Source: Achatina immaculata (taxonomy: Eukaryota; Mollusca; Gastropoda; Stylommatophora; Achatinidae). Taken from it: 64,000 nt of DNA. The stretch lies in contig CM019716.1 in the NCBI GenBank assembly GCA_009760885.1, positions 9,804,438 to 9,868,437 on the forward strand, written 5' to 3'. The notes under the pieces are model-generated. The model ran no database searches. It saw nothing but the letters and a program-made list of their open reading frames with translations, and was not told where the DNA came from. Of the stretch, positions 33,671 to 45,581 are shown one piece after another; the stretch's first letter is position 1, and the number at the start of each line of letters is the position of its first letter. Both the position numbers and the translations under genes were made by a program.

Positions 33671-34234
33671 GCAGAGGCTCCCTGGTACCTTAGAGCTCGC
33701 GCTGCTTCTGTCCCACCGGCGGAGAATAGAAATGTCCGCGCTGGCTCCCTGCCCCCGCGAGCTAGGAAAGCTCAGCAGCTTTACAAATCACCGGAGCCGC
33801 CGCTTCCTACTGCCAGCCTCAAGGCCCACAGACCCGCGGCGACCCAGCTGTCTGACGTCCTCAGAACCATCAGAGCCAGGTCAGTTGAGCCATCTCGTAG
33901 AGTGGATTTTGAAGAAGAACCACTTTACAAGTCTTCGATCGCTTCGAGCCAACTCTGGGCGCACAGGCCAAAGGTTCTCAGCAAGGATGTTGGTCGACTT
34001 GCCAAGGCGAAGGCTGAAGAGAGACGTGGAGGTTTGTGGAGATCAAGCAGCATACCCTACAACTTTGAGAAAGCCTCTGACTATTACTTCACTATCCCAG
34101 ATGTACAGGGACGAGCCGTCTCCAGGTATTCGTACAGCAGCCGCGGGAGATTCGGTCCTGACTCCAAACCTCCTCGCCCGTTGTCCCAGATCTATATCCC
34201 CAGGCAAGGCACTGGGCCAAGCAATCGCTCTAAG
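33671..34234 (+). CDS. exon E4 of the unrecognised gene
   Basis: 564 bp, 188 codons, phase 0 at both ends, between acceptor cgttctatcacag and donor gtgact at 34235. The frame opens AEAPWYLRARAASVPPAENR and includes QLSDVLRTIRARSVEPSRRV, FEEEPLYKSS and a C-terminal part rich in aromatic, Arg and Pro residues (SRYSYSSRGRFGPDSKPPRP then LSQIYIPRQGTG). The first half is markedly GC-rich. Two other frames are also partly open because of this composition, but only this one runs from acceptor to donor and matches the phase of both neighbours. Likely disordered and basic. No known family. Confidence 0.82.
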
Positions 34235-35289
34235 GTGACTGAAGATTTACTATTTTCTGTCATAAAGTTTTCTGCTAGCGGGACAAAGTAAAAGCTCAAG
34301 CAATGTTTGCCATTGCAAGAATTCATAGACAACCATTAAATGTGATATCATGTATGAAATCATATCATATATCAAGTATTGAAACATTCATCAAACAGTA
34401 GCTGCATGACAGTATCTTTTCAGTAATATTGGCGGCCATTTGCTTGACTGTTCTGTTTGTGAAGTTTGCTCAGTGGATGTGCTTTCATCCATTCTACTTG
34501 TAGCACGGAAACAACACTGACAGCAACCAACCGTCCGCTATGCTCTCCTAAAGGCTGAAGCAGTGCTTTGACACTTGTCTTTCTTGTATGATTAGTTGTT
34601 TCAGCTTTAGCTTGTCATGCTGGCCTCTTGTACCGCTGAGCACACCTCTTTATTCCAGTAAACTAGCTGCCATTTTTGTCAAGATAACAACTTACTACAA
34701 ACTCCATGACAAATATCAGTCAAATACAGTAGCAGTAAAAGTAGAAAAGCTCATATATTCAGTCTTTCTTGAATGGCAAAGCTGAAGAGTCAGTATAAAG
34801 TATTGCAACATTTCTCATTTCCTGGTTACTGGTGACTAGCTGAGCTTATAAGGCAGGCTGTGGAGTTTTCTGCAAGGCCTCTCACCTCCTCCCCCACCCC
34901 ACCACCCCACCCCCACCCCCGTTTTCCTCCTGCTCTTTTGCTCAGCTTCATTAAAATCTCGGCTCGGCTAGCCTCAAGCTTTATGTGCATTCTTCTCTGT
35001 ATTACATGCGCATGCTATGCAAAGATGGCCACCGAGAATTCTGATCTGTGGAAGGAGTAAGTGTACATTAGTGGCAGGCTGGGCATCTTCCTGATAAATC
35101 TGTCTGTCTGTCTGTGGTCTGCCATGTGTCTTGCTGCATGGAGTTAAGGAGACATGCAGACCTGGTAGCATGCTGTCAATCGTGCGTGTGTATGTTTGAT
35201 ATGAGCCTTGCTTGGCCTAGGACCGTTCTAATGTGCCATCTCCAATCCCGTTATGTGTTGAGAAAATGTGTTCTTGCTTGTGTGACAGG
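34235..35289 (+). other. intron between E4 and E5, before the pyrimidine tract
   Basis: Single-copy. It holds a C-rich stretch (34884-34922) and one exon-like spot (listed separately at 35025). Nothing else is supported. Confidence 0.5.
35025..35056 (+). CDS. possible alternative first exon (uncertain)
   Basis: ATG in a favourable context (gcaaagatggcc) begins MATENSDLWK and reaches a consensus donor gtaagt at 35057 at phase 2. It could be a short first exon of an alternative transcript, or an internal exon using the acceptor ttttgctcag at about 34950. It does not fit the phase of E4 or E5, so another exon would be required. Confidence 0.25.
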
Positions 35290-38200
35290 CTGTTTACCTC
35301 TCTCTCTCTCTCATTCTTGTACTCTCACTCTCTCTATGTCTCTCTCTTTGTTCTGTCTCTCTCACTCTCGTACTCTCACTCTCTCTGTCTGTGTCTCTCT
35401 CTCTCTCTGTTGTCTCTCTCATTCTCGTACTCTTACTCTCTGTCTATGTCTCTCTCTGTTCTGTCTCTCTCACTCTCATACTCTCACTCTCTCTGTCTAT
35501 GTCTCTCTCTGTTCTGTCTCTCTCACTCTCGTACTCTCACTCTCTCTCTCTGTTCTGTCTCTCTCACTCTCGTACTCTAACTCTCTTTCTGTTCTGTCTC
35601 TCTCACTCTCGTACTCTCACTCTCTCTCTCGTACTCTCACTCTCTCTCACTCTGTTCTGTCTCTCTCACTCTCGTACTCTCACTCTCTCTGTCTGTCTCT
35701 GTCTATTCTGTCTCTCTCACTCTCGTACTCTCACTCTCTCTGTCTGTTCTGTCTCTCTCACTCTCGTACTCTCACTCTCTCTGTCTGTTCTGTCTCTCTC
35801 ACTTTCGTACTCTCACTCTCTCTGTCTGTCTCTGTCTGTTCTCTCTCTCACTCTCGTACTCTCACTCTCTCTCTGTTCTGTCTCTCTCACTCTCGTACTC
35901 TCACTCTCTTTCTGTTCTGTCTCGCTCACTCTCGTACTCTCACTCTCTCTCTGTTCTGTCTCTCTCACTCTCGTACTCTCACTCACTCTCTCTCTGTACT
36001 GTCTCTCTCACTCTCGTACTCTCACTCTCTCTCTCTGTTCTGTCTCTCTCACTTTCGTACTCTCACTCTCTCTCTCTGTTCTGTCTCTCACACGCTCTGT
36101 CTCTCTCTGTTCTGTCTCTTTCTGTTCTGTCTCTCTCACTCTCTGTCTCTCGCTGTTCTGTCTCTCTCTGTTCTGTCTCTTTCTGTTCTGTCTCTCTCTG
36201 TTCTGTCTCTCTCACTCTCTGTCTCTCTCTGTTCTGTCTCTCTCACTCTGTTTCTCTCTGTTCTGTCTCCCTCACTCTCTGTCTCTCTCTGTTCTGTCTC
36301 TCACACTCTCTGTCTCTCTCTGTTCTGTCTCTCACACTCTCTGTCTCTCTCTGTTCTGTCTCTCTCACTCTCTCTGTTCTGTCTCTCACACTCTCTGTCT
36401 CTCACTCCCTCTGTCTCTCTCTGTTCTATCTCTCACACTCTCTGTCTCTCACTCTCTCTGTCTCTCTCTGTTCTGTCTCTCTCACTCTGTCTCTCTCTCT
36501 GTCTCTGTTCTGTCTCTCACTCTCGTACTCTCACTCTGTCTCTCTCTCTGTCTCTGTTCTGTCTCTCTCTGTTCTGTCTCTCTCTGTTTTGTCTCTCACT
36601 CTCTCTGTTCTGTCTCTCTCTCGTACTCTCACTCTCTCTCTGTTCTGTCTCTCTCACTCTGTCTCTGTTCTGTCTCTCTCTCTGTCTCTGTTCTGTCTCT
36701 CTCTGTTCTGTCTCTGTTCTGTCTCTCTCTGTTCTGTCTCCCACTCTCGTACTTTCACTCTGTCTCTCTCTCTATCTCTGTTCTGTCTCCCTCTGTCTCT
36801 GTTCTGTCTCTCTCTGTTCTGTCTCTCACTCTCGTACTCTCACTCTGTCTCTCTCTGTCTCTGTTCTGTCTCTCTCTGTCTCTGTTCTGTCTCTCTCTGT
36901 TCTGTCTCTCACTCTCGTACTCTCACTCTGTCTCTCTCTCTGTCTCTGTTCTGTCTCTCACTCTCGTACTCTCACTCTATCTCTCTCTGTCTCTGTTCTG
37001 TCTCTCTCACTCTCGTACTCTCACTCTGTCTCTCTCTGTCTCTGTTCTGTCTTTCTCTGTTCTGTCTCTCTCTCTGTCTCTGTTCTGTCTTTCTCTGTTC
37101 TGTCTCTCTCTCTGTCTCTGTTCTGTCTTTCTCTGTTCTGTCTCCGTTCTGTCTTTCTCTGTTCTGTCTCTCTCTCTGTCTCTGTTCTGTCTTTCTCTGT
37201 TCTGTCTCTCTCACTCTCGTACTCTCACGCTGTCTCTCTCTGTCTCTGTTCTGTCTCTCACTCTCTCTGTCTCTGTTCTGTCTCTCACTCTCGTACTCTC
37301 ACTCTCTCTGTCTCTCTCTGTCTCTGTTCTGTCTCTCACTCTCGTACTCTCACTCTCTCTGTCTCTCTCTGTCTCTGTTCTGTCTCTCACTCTCGTACTC
37401 TCATTCTGTCTCTCTCTCTCTCTGTTCTGTCTCTCACTCTCGTACTCTCACTCTCTCTGTTCTGTCTCTCTCACTTTCGTACTTTCACTCTCTGTCTCTG
37501 TTCTGTCCCTCACTCTCGTATTCTCACTCTCTCTCTGTCTCTCTCTGTTCTGTTTCTCTCACTCTCTGTTCTGTTTCTCTCACTCTCGTACTCTCACTCT
37601 CTCTCTGTTTCGTCTCTCTCACTCTCGTACTCTCACTCTATCTGTCTCTCTCTCTCTGTTCTATCTCTCACTCTCGTACTCTCACTCTATCTGTCTCTCT
37701 CTCTCTCTCTCTCTGTTCTATCTCTCACTCTCGTACTCTCACTCTCTCTCTCTCTCTGTTCTGTCTCTCACTCTCTCTCTGTTCTGTCTCTCACTCTCGT
37801 ACTCTCACTCTCTCTCTCTCTCTTTCTCTGTTCGTCTCTCACTCTCGTACTCTCACTCTATCTCTCTCTGTCTCTGTTCTGTCTCTCTCACTCTCGTACT
37901 CTCACTCTGTCTCTCTCTGTCTCTGTTCTGTCTTTCTCTGTTCTGTCTCTCTCTCTGTCTCTGTTCTGTCTTTCTCTGTTCTGTCTCTCTCTCTGTCTCT
38001 GTTCTGTCTTTCTCTGTTCTGTCTCCGTTCTGTCTTTCTCTGTTCTGTCTCTCTCTGTCTCTGTTCTGTCTTTCTCTGTTCTGTCTCTCTCACTCTCGTA
38101 CTCTCACGCTGTCTCTCTCTGTCTCTGTTCTGTCTCTCACTCTCTCTGTCTCTGTTCTGTCTCTCACTCTCGTACTCTCACTCTCTCTGTCTCTCTCTGT

Positions 38201-38765
38201 CTCTGTTCTGTCTCTCACTCTCGTACTCTCACTCTCTCTGTCTCTCTCTGTCTCTGTTCTGTCTCTCACTCTCGTACTCTCATTCTGTCTCTCTCTCTCT
38301 CTGTTCTGTCTCTCACTCTCGTACTCTCACTCTCTCTGTTCTGTCTCTCTCACTTTCGTACTTTCACTCTCTGTCTCTGTTCTGTCCCTCACTCTCGTAT
38401 TCTCACTCTCTCTCTGTCTCTCTCTGTTCTGTTTCTCTCACTCTCTGTTCTGTTTCTCTCACTCTCGTTCTCTCACTCTCTCTCTGTTTCGTCTCTCTCA
38501 CTCTCGTACTCTCACTCTATCTGTCTCTCTCTCTCTGTTCTGTCTCTCACTCTCGTACTCTCACTCTATCTGTCTCTCTCTCTCTCTCTCTCTGTTCTAT
38601 CTCTCACTCTCGTACTCTCACTCTCTCTCTCTCTCTGTTCTGTCTCTCTCTCTCTCTCTCTGTTCTGTCTCTCACTCTCGTACTCTCACTCTCTCTCTCT
38701 CTCTTTCTCTGTTCTGTCTCTCACTCTCGTACTCTCAGTCTCGTACTGTCACTGTGTCTGTCTGT
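35290..38765. repeat. 3.5-kb pyrimidine-rich CT/CTGT compound microsatellite
   Basis: Almost pure C/T on the + strand with regular single A or G interruptions. Building blocks are tctctctcactctcgtactc, tcactctctctctgttctgtc-like and tctctctctgtctctgttct. There is almost no purine-rich sequence on the + strand for 3.5 kb. Very long open frames of up to about 1200 codons in several frames are composition artefacts (Ser/Leu/Cys only). A block at about 36985-37640 recurs at about 37865-38520, an offset of 879 bp. Intronic between E4 and E5. Confidence 0.97.
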
Positions 38766-39366
38766 CTAGCTAACACTATAAGCAAACATTGTACACGAGT
38801 AAACAAGCCAGACACTGGCTGGCAACGCTAGTGAGAGGGTGGGTGGAGGGCTCGGCGCTTGTCGTGTGTACGTTCCTTGGTTCCCGCTTCCGCAAGCCAG
38901 TACATCTTTTGTCTTGTGTTTACTAACTGTTGATGGCACGAGTTAAGATGCTTGCCATGAGACGCACCTCGTCTCCTCAGCTGCTCTTACTTGCTCAGAA
39001 ACATTTATACCATAATATTGCCACATCTATTCTCTAATGTCAACGTTAAAACTAATGGAAACCATGAAAGAAACAAGTTCATCATTTTTTAATGAGAAGA
39101 AATTTCTGCTTGTTACATTCTATTGTTAAAAGTTAAATGTCTTTGTTTTCACGCTGATATTTGAAGAAATAAAGCTAAAGTGGAAGAAGAAAGAAAAAAC
39201 AAATTGCGAGTGGAAGAAAATGAAAGACACAACTAGTAGGTGTGTACAGTGAGCAGTAAGAAGGTTGTTAGAAGAGCATCTTGGATTTGGCGTATCCGTG
39301 GCACTAACTGAACACTGACAACAAGCAGCAACACATTACTGACAGTGTTGGCTTCTGATCTGGTAG
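38766..39366 (+). other. intron upstream of E5
   Basis: Single-copy, no supported ORF. It ends at the acceptor gcttctgatctggtag. Confidence 0.5.
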
Positions 39367-39480
39367 GCGGCCATCATCGGCAGTAGGCTGGAGGCGGCAG
39401 ATGGCGGCAGGAAGCAGGCCAGACCACGCTCCGACTTCGCGGCCAACAAGCTCCGAGAGCTGAAGAGAGAGGAAGTGGAG
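39367..39480 (+). CDS. exon E5 of the unrecognised gene
   Basis: 114 bp, 38 codons, phase 0 at both ends, with acceptor ctgatctggtag and a consensus donor gtaagc at 39481. It reads AAIIGSRLEAADGGRKQARP then RSDFAANKLRELKREEVE. The second half is a charged, probably helical segment. GC-rich against an AT-rich intron. The other forward frame closes at TGA within the exon, which supports the phase-0 reading. Confidence 0.8.
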
Positions 39481-40194
39481 GTAAGCTCAATGTTACGTCA
39501 TGTACACCTAGCCCGTGCTGTGAGAGCAAGCAAGAGAGAGAATGCTGTTCAAATGATTGCCAGTGCCGGGCCGAAACGTGCTTAAGTGAGCTCGTCTTTC
39601 TCGAGACCTGGCCGTAACTTTGAGCGTCGGCGCGTACCGCGGTCACCAGAACACAGCACAGCTTCTATCATACTGCGAATCTCTAGCTGTGCCTCTTCCA
39701 AGAACGACTGGTATAGAGGCTTGTATAATTGGTGCCAACTAATATGAATTTTGCTAGTGCCCTCGTCATGTCTTTTTTTTTTTTGTTGCTAACATACATT
39801 ATGACAAGTCTAACTTGTTGTTTTACATAAGAAATCGTCGTGTGTTCTGCTCCATCATCTCATACACTACCCATACACAAGATCATATCATACTTGTATT
39901 TCACTTCATTCTAGTTTCCTATCTTGTGTACAGTTGTTATCTTGTACAGTCTTTAGTTTGTTACCTTGTGTATAGTTGTCATTAGTTTGTTATCTTGTAT
40001 ATAGTTGCTGTCTTGTACAAACTGTTTTGTTACAAAGCTCATCTTTGCTTGTAAACTGTAAACAGTATGATTATGCTACTGATAAAAGTTGCTTTAAACT
40101 TTCATATGTGTGTTGTCATATGAGAAATGCCTTTTTTGTGGCATTTAGCATCAGTCTCCACATAATCAAAAGAATGATGTGAAATAGTCACCTT
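39481..40194 (+). other. intron between E5 and E6
   Basis: Single-copy, AT-rich, with a T-run at 39773-39784. Nothing coding is supported. Confidence 0.5.
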
Positions 40195-40375
40195 TTGTCA
40201 TATCACATGAAATATTTGATATATGTCATGTCAAAAGAAATAATTCAGTGTGTCATATCACATGAAGTAATTGAAGTGTGTCATATCACATGAAGTAATT
40301 GAAGTGTGTCATATGCCATGAAGTAATTGAAGTATGTCATATGCCATGAGGTAATTGAAGTGTGTCATGCCACAT
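40195..40375. repeat. 28-bp minisatellite
   Basis: About six units of gtgtcatatcacatgaagta plus attgaagt. Confidence 0.85.
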
Positions 40376-40893
40376 ACTAACTTATTTGTGTGATTATTGA
40401 AGTGTGAAATAAGACCTGCATGACCTAACTTATGTATAGTTGTATGCCTCATTTAAAATGGTTACATTTTCAACAAGTTATCTCCCTTACTGCTGATAAA
40501 AACAGTTGGGACTTGCTCTTTTCACCTTTAAAAATACAACAAACATGCATGATATAAACCTAGAATTTAGTTACATCTTTCCCTTCTATGTCAGTGACAT
40601 TCATACATTATTTTGCCTTTTATCATTAGTATCATCCGCTTTAAAAGATTTCTTTTTTTTTTTAGTTAGTTAAGCTTCCCATGTGTGGATATTTTGTTCT
40701 GTAGTTGGTGTCACATTTGTGTCAGTACATTCCTTACAGCTCAACTATCACAACTATAATACACTATCCAAGCAATACTTTCTGGCCTAGCCAGTCCAGA
40801 ATGTCAGATTGATAGAGGCAGTTTAACATGACTTCACAACATTTTTCTCCAAATTGTTTTCTGAGAAAAAGAAGAAGAAAGATTTTATTTCAG

Positions 40894-40953
40894 GAAGGAC
40901 TGTATTATCGCACACCAAGCACAAGTGCCCTTCAAGCATCTCAGCCACCTTTG
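40894..40953 (+). CDS. exon E6 of the unrecognised gene
   Basis: 60 bp, 20 codons, phase 0 at both ends, between acceptor gattttatttcag and a perfect donor gtaagt at 40954. It reads EGLYYRTPSTSALQASQPPL. The strong splice signals and phase match make it a convincing small exon despite its size. Confidence 0.75.
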
Positions 40954-41049
40954 GTAAGTTGTTTCTGCATGTCCTGTACTATCTGGCACTTCAAAAGCAA
41001 ACTTTCATTTGGTTGGGCAGTTCAGAAGCAAACTTGGGGCTGATACAAA

Positions 41050-41215
41050 AATATGAAAGAAGAGACTATTTTGTCTTATTATATGTACATGTTTTGAGGT
41101 TTATGTGTGCATGTAGTGTGCTGTTTTTCTGTTATCTGGCACCAAAGTTGGTATGTATGAAAGAAGAGACTATTTTGTCTTATTATATGTACATGTTCTG
41201 AGGTTTGTGTGTGCT
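41050..41215. repeat. 105-bp direct repeat, two copies
   Basis: The block starting tatgaaagaagagactattt and including gtcttattatatgtacatgt occurs at about 41052 and 41157. Confidence 0.85.
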
Positions 41216-41574
41216 TGTAGTAAGTGTTAATCTGAGCTGCTACAGGGATACAATTATTAGAAGATCTAAGAGCTGTGAGCAGGGGTTGCAGTCTGTGTAC
41301 TCATGTCTGGATGATGTCTCTGAACCAGTGATATTCAGAACTGCTGTTGTTTCCTTCCTTGCCACTTGATGATTTTCTCTTACAGTGCATTCAGCTTGTA
41401 TGAGAGGCTGATGAAAAGTTCTTGGCCTGACTCATGTGAGACAAAATCTGAGCATAATTTTGTTACTATATCTAGAAAGTGCATTATTTTATCATGTAAA
41501 GTGCCAATTTGCAGGATCATAGCACTCATTTTTATTTTCTTCGGATCATTGACAGAACCATGTCAGTGAAAGGT

Positions 41575-42560
41575 GTGAAATTTTCAAATGTGAAACTCCA
41601 GACCATCATGAAGTTCTGTTCCTATAGAAGAAAACTCCAAAGAAAATCAATGAGTGTATGCTGCAAACATTGAATGACAAGTGGTCTTCATATTGTGAAG
41701 AAATGGCACGCTAACTTCCAGAGTGGAGATTTCTAGACTGAAGATGCAGCAAGATTGGAAGGCCTTCAACAGTGTCAGCTCCAGAAACTGTTGATCATGT
41801 TCTTGACCTGATTTTGGCAGTTAAATGAATTTTGGCTGAAGCAATTTGCTGAGATACTAGAGATATCCAGGGAATGAATTTGATTTATAATTCATGAACA
41901 TTTGGGTATGCACAAGCTGTCAGTCAACTGAATGCTGAAATGTCTGAATGCTGATGAAAAATGAAATTGAGTAGACATCTCCATGATGATTTTGCAGCAT
42001 TTTGAGCCATTAGTAAGAATTTTTTGCCTTGTCAGAGTTGATGAAAGATGGTTACGCCATTATGATCCTGAGACCAAACAACAGCCCTCGTAGAGGCGGC
42101 ACTCGGGTTCTCCATGCTTGAAGAAATTGAAGACCCAAATGTAGCAGGAAAGGTCATGGTCACTGGGTTTTTTTTTTGGGGAGGGGATAAGAGAGTTATT
42201 TTGATGATTGAGCATCTTCGGAAGGGCCAACAGTTAATGCTGAATATTATTCTAACCTGATCTGTGGATTAAAGGATGAACTGAAAGAAAAATGGTGAGG
42301 GCAGCCGGGGATAGCTGCTTGCTGTTTGTAGGACAGTGCGCCTGCTCACAAAATGTTGGATGTTTAAATGAGTTTTGAGTTTGAGAGCCTAGATCATCCT
42401 CCCTACTCTCTAGATCTTGCTCCATCTGACTATTTTCTGTTTCCCATTCTTAAAGAACGTTTGAAAGAGAGGAACGTTTTGAATGATTTGGAGGTGATAG
42501 CGGCAACAGTGCAGTATTTCAGTGAGCGAATATCAGACTTGCTTTGGAAGGGTTAAAGAA
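41575..42560 (+). pseudogene. decayed mariner-like transposon
   Basis: The + strand carries scattered mariner transposase landmarks in different frames: GRPSTVSAPETVDHVLDLIL near 41755, the VDERWLRHYDPETKQQ region near 42035-42080 and PPYSLDLAPSDYFLFPILKE near 42395, the third catalytic region in which the family has SPDLAPSD. Frameshifts and stops are many, so the copy is old. Terminal inverted repeats were not found. Confidence 0.75.
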
Positions 42561-43084
42561 ACTTGAGAAGCAGTGTGTCGAGTGTGTTCAACTTCTGGGC
42601 GAATATGTGCAAGTTTCATGACTCTAGCTCATTCCCTTCCTGGCTGGCTGGATAACTTTTCAGTAGCTTCCAGTAGAATCAAGTCTGCTTTCACTACTAG
42701 GTGTTCCTGCCCTGAGCAGGATGCTAGATACAGAACTCAGGACATTTCAGAACTTGCTGTTTCAGTCATTAAATTATTGCACTGACAGACACACATCATT
42801 GTATTCAACCTTCAGCCACTGATAAGTTTGATAGGTTTTACAATTTCACTGCTGAGAAAATGACTGAATGCTGTTCCACTTTCCTGCTTGTCTCTAGAGG
42901 ACAGACCAGCTTTACTCTGCTGCTGTGATGTCATGTAGGTCATTGACACCTACCAGACATTCCTCATGTAATTACTAACCATGCTGTCAGCTTATGTGAT
43001 GATGGGGCGGTGCTTAGAGTCCAGGTCTGGAGGTTTTTGTGTGCCTTACCCTGGCACCATCAAAGTACAGCACACAACACTGGC
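42561..43084 (+). other. intron between E6 and E7, unique part
   Basis: Single-copy, no ORF supported. Confidence 0.5.
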
Positions 43085-43330
43085 ATCACATCACAAACTA
43101 GCATACAGAATTTATATGTGATACAGATAAGTTATTCAACAAACTAGCATACAGAATTTATATATGATACAGATAAGTTATTCAACAAACTAGCATACAG
43201 AATTTATATATGATACAGATAAGTTATTCAACAAACTAGCATACAGAATTTATACATGATACAGATAAGTTATTCAACAAACTAGCATACAGAATTTATA
43301 TATGATACAGATAAGTTATTCAACACAAGA
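43085..43330. repeat. 46-bp minisatellite, five copies
   Basis: Unit acaaactagcatacagaatt then tatatatgatacagataagt and tattca, nearly perfect. Confidence 0.95.
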
Positions 43331-43570
43331 TCTAAGACAAAATATTCATGTGGCATGAATTGAGGATAAGTAACAAGACATAACAAACTATGACAATATC
43401 ACATCCAGGACTTTTAAAGGGGGTGAAGTTGATAATATTAGAAGCTTTGACAGCATGTGGACACACCAACTGTAGATTTTCTTTCTTCTAATAGATCATT
43501 GAAGAAGTTGAGTAAAACTGATGGTGGCAGTAGTTTGAGTAGAGCTGTCACTGCTCCGTGACAACTGCAA

Positions 43571-43750
43571 GAAAACAATGCTTTAACTTATGCTTTCTTT
43601 AACTCCCTGTCAGCCCAAAGCTACAGACAGAAAACAATGCTTTAACTTATGCTTTCTTTAACTCCCTGTCAGCCTAAAGCTACAGACAGAAAACAATGCT
43701 TTAACTTATGCTTTCTTTAACTCCCTGTCAGCCTAAAGCTACAGACAGAA
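43571..43750 (+). repeat. 59-bp repeat, three copies, overlapping the E7 acceptor
   Basis: Units start at about 43572, 43631 and 43690. Each contains gctttctttaactccctgtc followed by agcc(c/t)aaagctacagac, which is the acceptor and first codons of exon E7. Only the last unit continues into the exon. Confidence 0.9.
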
Positions 43751-43806
43751 AGGCCATCAGAGATGTTGATGGTTTCACTAAACCTAGAAACTTGTTGTCC
43801 TGGCAG
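43732..43806 (+). CDS. exon E7 of the unrecognised gene
   Basis: 75 bp, 25 codons, phase 0 at both ends, with acceptor tttaactccctgtcag and donor gtaaga at 43807. It reads PKATDRKAIRDVDGFTKPRN then LLSWQ. An alternative acceptor 13 bases downstream (gctacag) exists but would break phase. The two upstream units of the 59-bp repeat offer the same acceptor and the first codons, so mis-splicing to them would be possible. Confidence 0.75.
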
Positions 43807-45059
43807 GTAAGAACAAGTGGGCCACCAACTAATACCTCCTATGTCATCATACACAACCTTTACTACTACTTCTAGTAATGATACTTAGCTAAACTTATAG
43901 TGATGATACTTAGCTAAACTTATAGATATAGTGATGATACCTAGCTAACATAAGAACATAACATATTCCAAAGTATTACATATGTCCACAATAACTAACA
44001 TCACTTATATATGTCCATACACCCTAGCTGTGTTTTCTCATGTCCTTCTCTTTACATTTTGAATCCTTCCTGTTATCTTTGTTGATATATTCTTGCTGTC
44101 TTGTGGCTTTCTCTATTAATGGAGGCAAAAGATATTTGAAGGTGAAAGTGATTTCCTGAATGATGTCAAGCTAAGTAATTATAAGCAGGGGAGAGGAGGA
44201 GGGATATATTCAGGTTTGTTCTCAGTATGCAAACATGAGCCTGGAACTATGAGCACAAAATATATTTGTCTGTCAGTACAAGCGCCCTTACCTCCCTTGT
44301 TGTAAAGATTGAGAATCTACTGGCTGTTCTCTGTCCGCCTGCTGCTGTTATATGTCTACACATATTTCAGCTGTCATCTACAGGCTGTTGTGATCCTTGC
44401 TGTTCTCTGTCCTGCCAGCTGCTGTTATGTCTACACGTATTTATCAGTCTGTATTTTTCTGACTAGTTTGTCAAAGCGTAATTGTTTTCTCTGGTGTCTG
44501 TTCATTGAGTGAGTGGTAAATCTCTAGAGTGATGTCATGACTGGCCTAGCTAAGTATCAACTTTCACTAAACTGTTGGAAACATGTCATCTTGTATAGGA
44601 AACATACAATACAATACTTAGCAAATCCTACTTGTTTTATCCTTAATAGATAGTTCAATTTGAAGAGTTTATCATTTGCCATGCATATTTTTTATCAACG
44701 TAAAATGGACACATTTACCTAGCCATATGTTTATTTCCATTGTATCATCCATTGAGTGAAAACAAATAAAATGAAGACATAGAGCAGTCACATGACATGG
44801 CCCACAGTGTTGTGCTAGGCCTGCCTAGCCCTGAGCTTCATGTGTATGTAGGACAGCAGCATTTTGTGAAATCTTTCATGGATGATCAGTCTGTTGAAAT
44901 ATGTCACGGGATTATATCATAACCACTTGCTAGCTCTTCACTCTTTGCAATATAATGTTTAGAAAAAACTGCTTTGATGATTCACTTGGCTGGTTACACA
45001 TAAGAATAACCGAGTCATGCTTGTTGCTTGCCAATGACCTTATTTAACCCCGCCCACAG
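43807..45059 (+). other. intron between E7 and E8
   Basis: Mostly single-copy, with a few imperfect gatgatacttagctaaactt repeats at 43875-43950. The acceptor tatttaaccccgcccacag ends at 45059. The part from 44553 belongs to the duplicated unit. Confidence 0.5.
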
Positions 45060-45275
45060 TATCGTGTGGAGTCCAGGTTGTCTCCCAATGACCTCATATA
45101 CCAGCCCTCCAGATTTATCCGGATGAGAGAGCAGGTGAAGGATATTCAAGAAAAGATGGACAGGCAACGACAGTTACTGGACCGCTATCTGGACAGTGAC
45201 TTCAAGATTTCTGCTAGCTCCTCTAAACAAAAGTATGATCACTTTCACCAAAACAGCGCCACATTGTTTGCATAG
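45060..45275 (+). CDS. exon E8 (copy 1) of the unrecognised gene
   Basis: Acceptor aaccccgcccacag is followed at phase 0 by YRVESRLSPNDLIYQPSRFI, then RMREQVKDIQEKMDRQRQLL and DRYLDSDFKISASSSKQK. The QVKDIQEKMDRQRQLLDRYL part looks like a short coiled coil. The open frame runs to TAG at 45273-45275. The more likely exon end is the donor gtatga at 45232 (phase 2, after CAAAA), because a 16-bp exon at 50682 would restore phase 0 for E9. A second possible donor (CAG before gtgaag, 45136) keeps phase 0. If neither is used the transcript ends here. Confidence 0.75.
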   Translation, partial: YRVESRLSPNDLIYQPSRFIRMREQVKDIQEKMDRQRQLLDRYLDSDFKISASSSKQKYDHFHQNSATLFA

Positions 45276-45581
45276 CTTTGCCCATCTTCTCTAACACTGC
45301 TCGTACTGCTCATACAAGGCTTCACTTTTTACAGTACACTTTTGCTAAGTTCATGTATGTTACTGCAGCACCAACATGCAATATTTTTTTTTTTAAAAAA
45401 TAAAAGATGATGAATCCAGTCAGAAAGGACATATGCAGACATATGTCTGTATCATCCTGCATGAAAGATACTTGGTTATAGCTTGTATGGCTTTACTTGT
45501 CACAGGCAATTCAGCTTCTTGCCAACAAACCATTGCTTCCAGCTTGTATGTCAAAGATGGTGGCAGCAAAATAAATAGCAC

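Noticed and set aside
35114..38831. Open frames of 1219, 1146 and 726 codons on the + strand
   Set aside because: They lie in a CT-rich microsatellite that has few stop codons in any frame, encode almost only Ser, Leu, Cys, Val and Thr, and overlap each other in several frames.
41386..41433. Possible exon after the strong acceptor gattttctcttacag, reading AFSLYERLMKSSWPDS to the donor gtgaga
   Set aside because: It enters at phase 2 and leaves at phase 1, which fits neither E6 nor E7, and it adjoins a decayed mariner.
42160..42200. T and G runs as a possible regulatory element
   Set aside because: Simple low-complexity stretch inside a decayed mariner.
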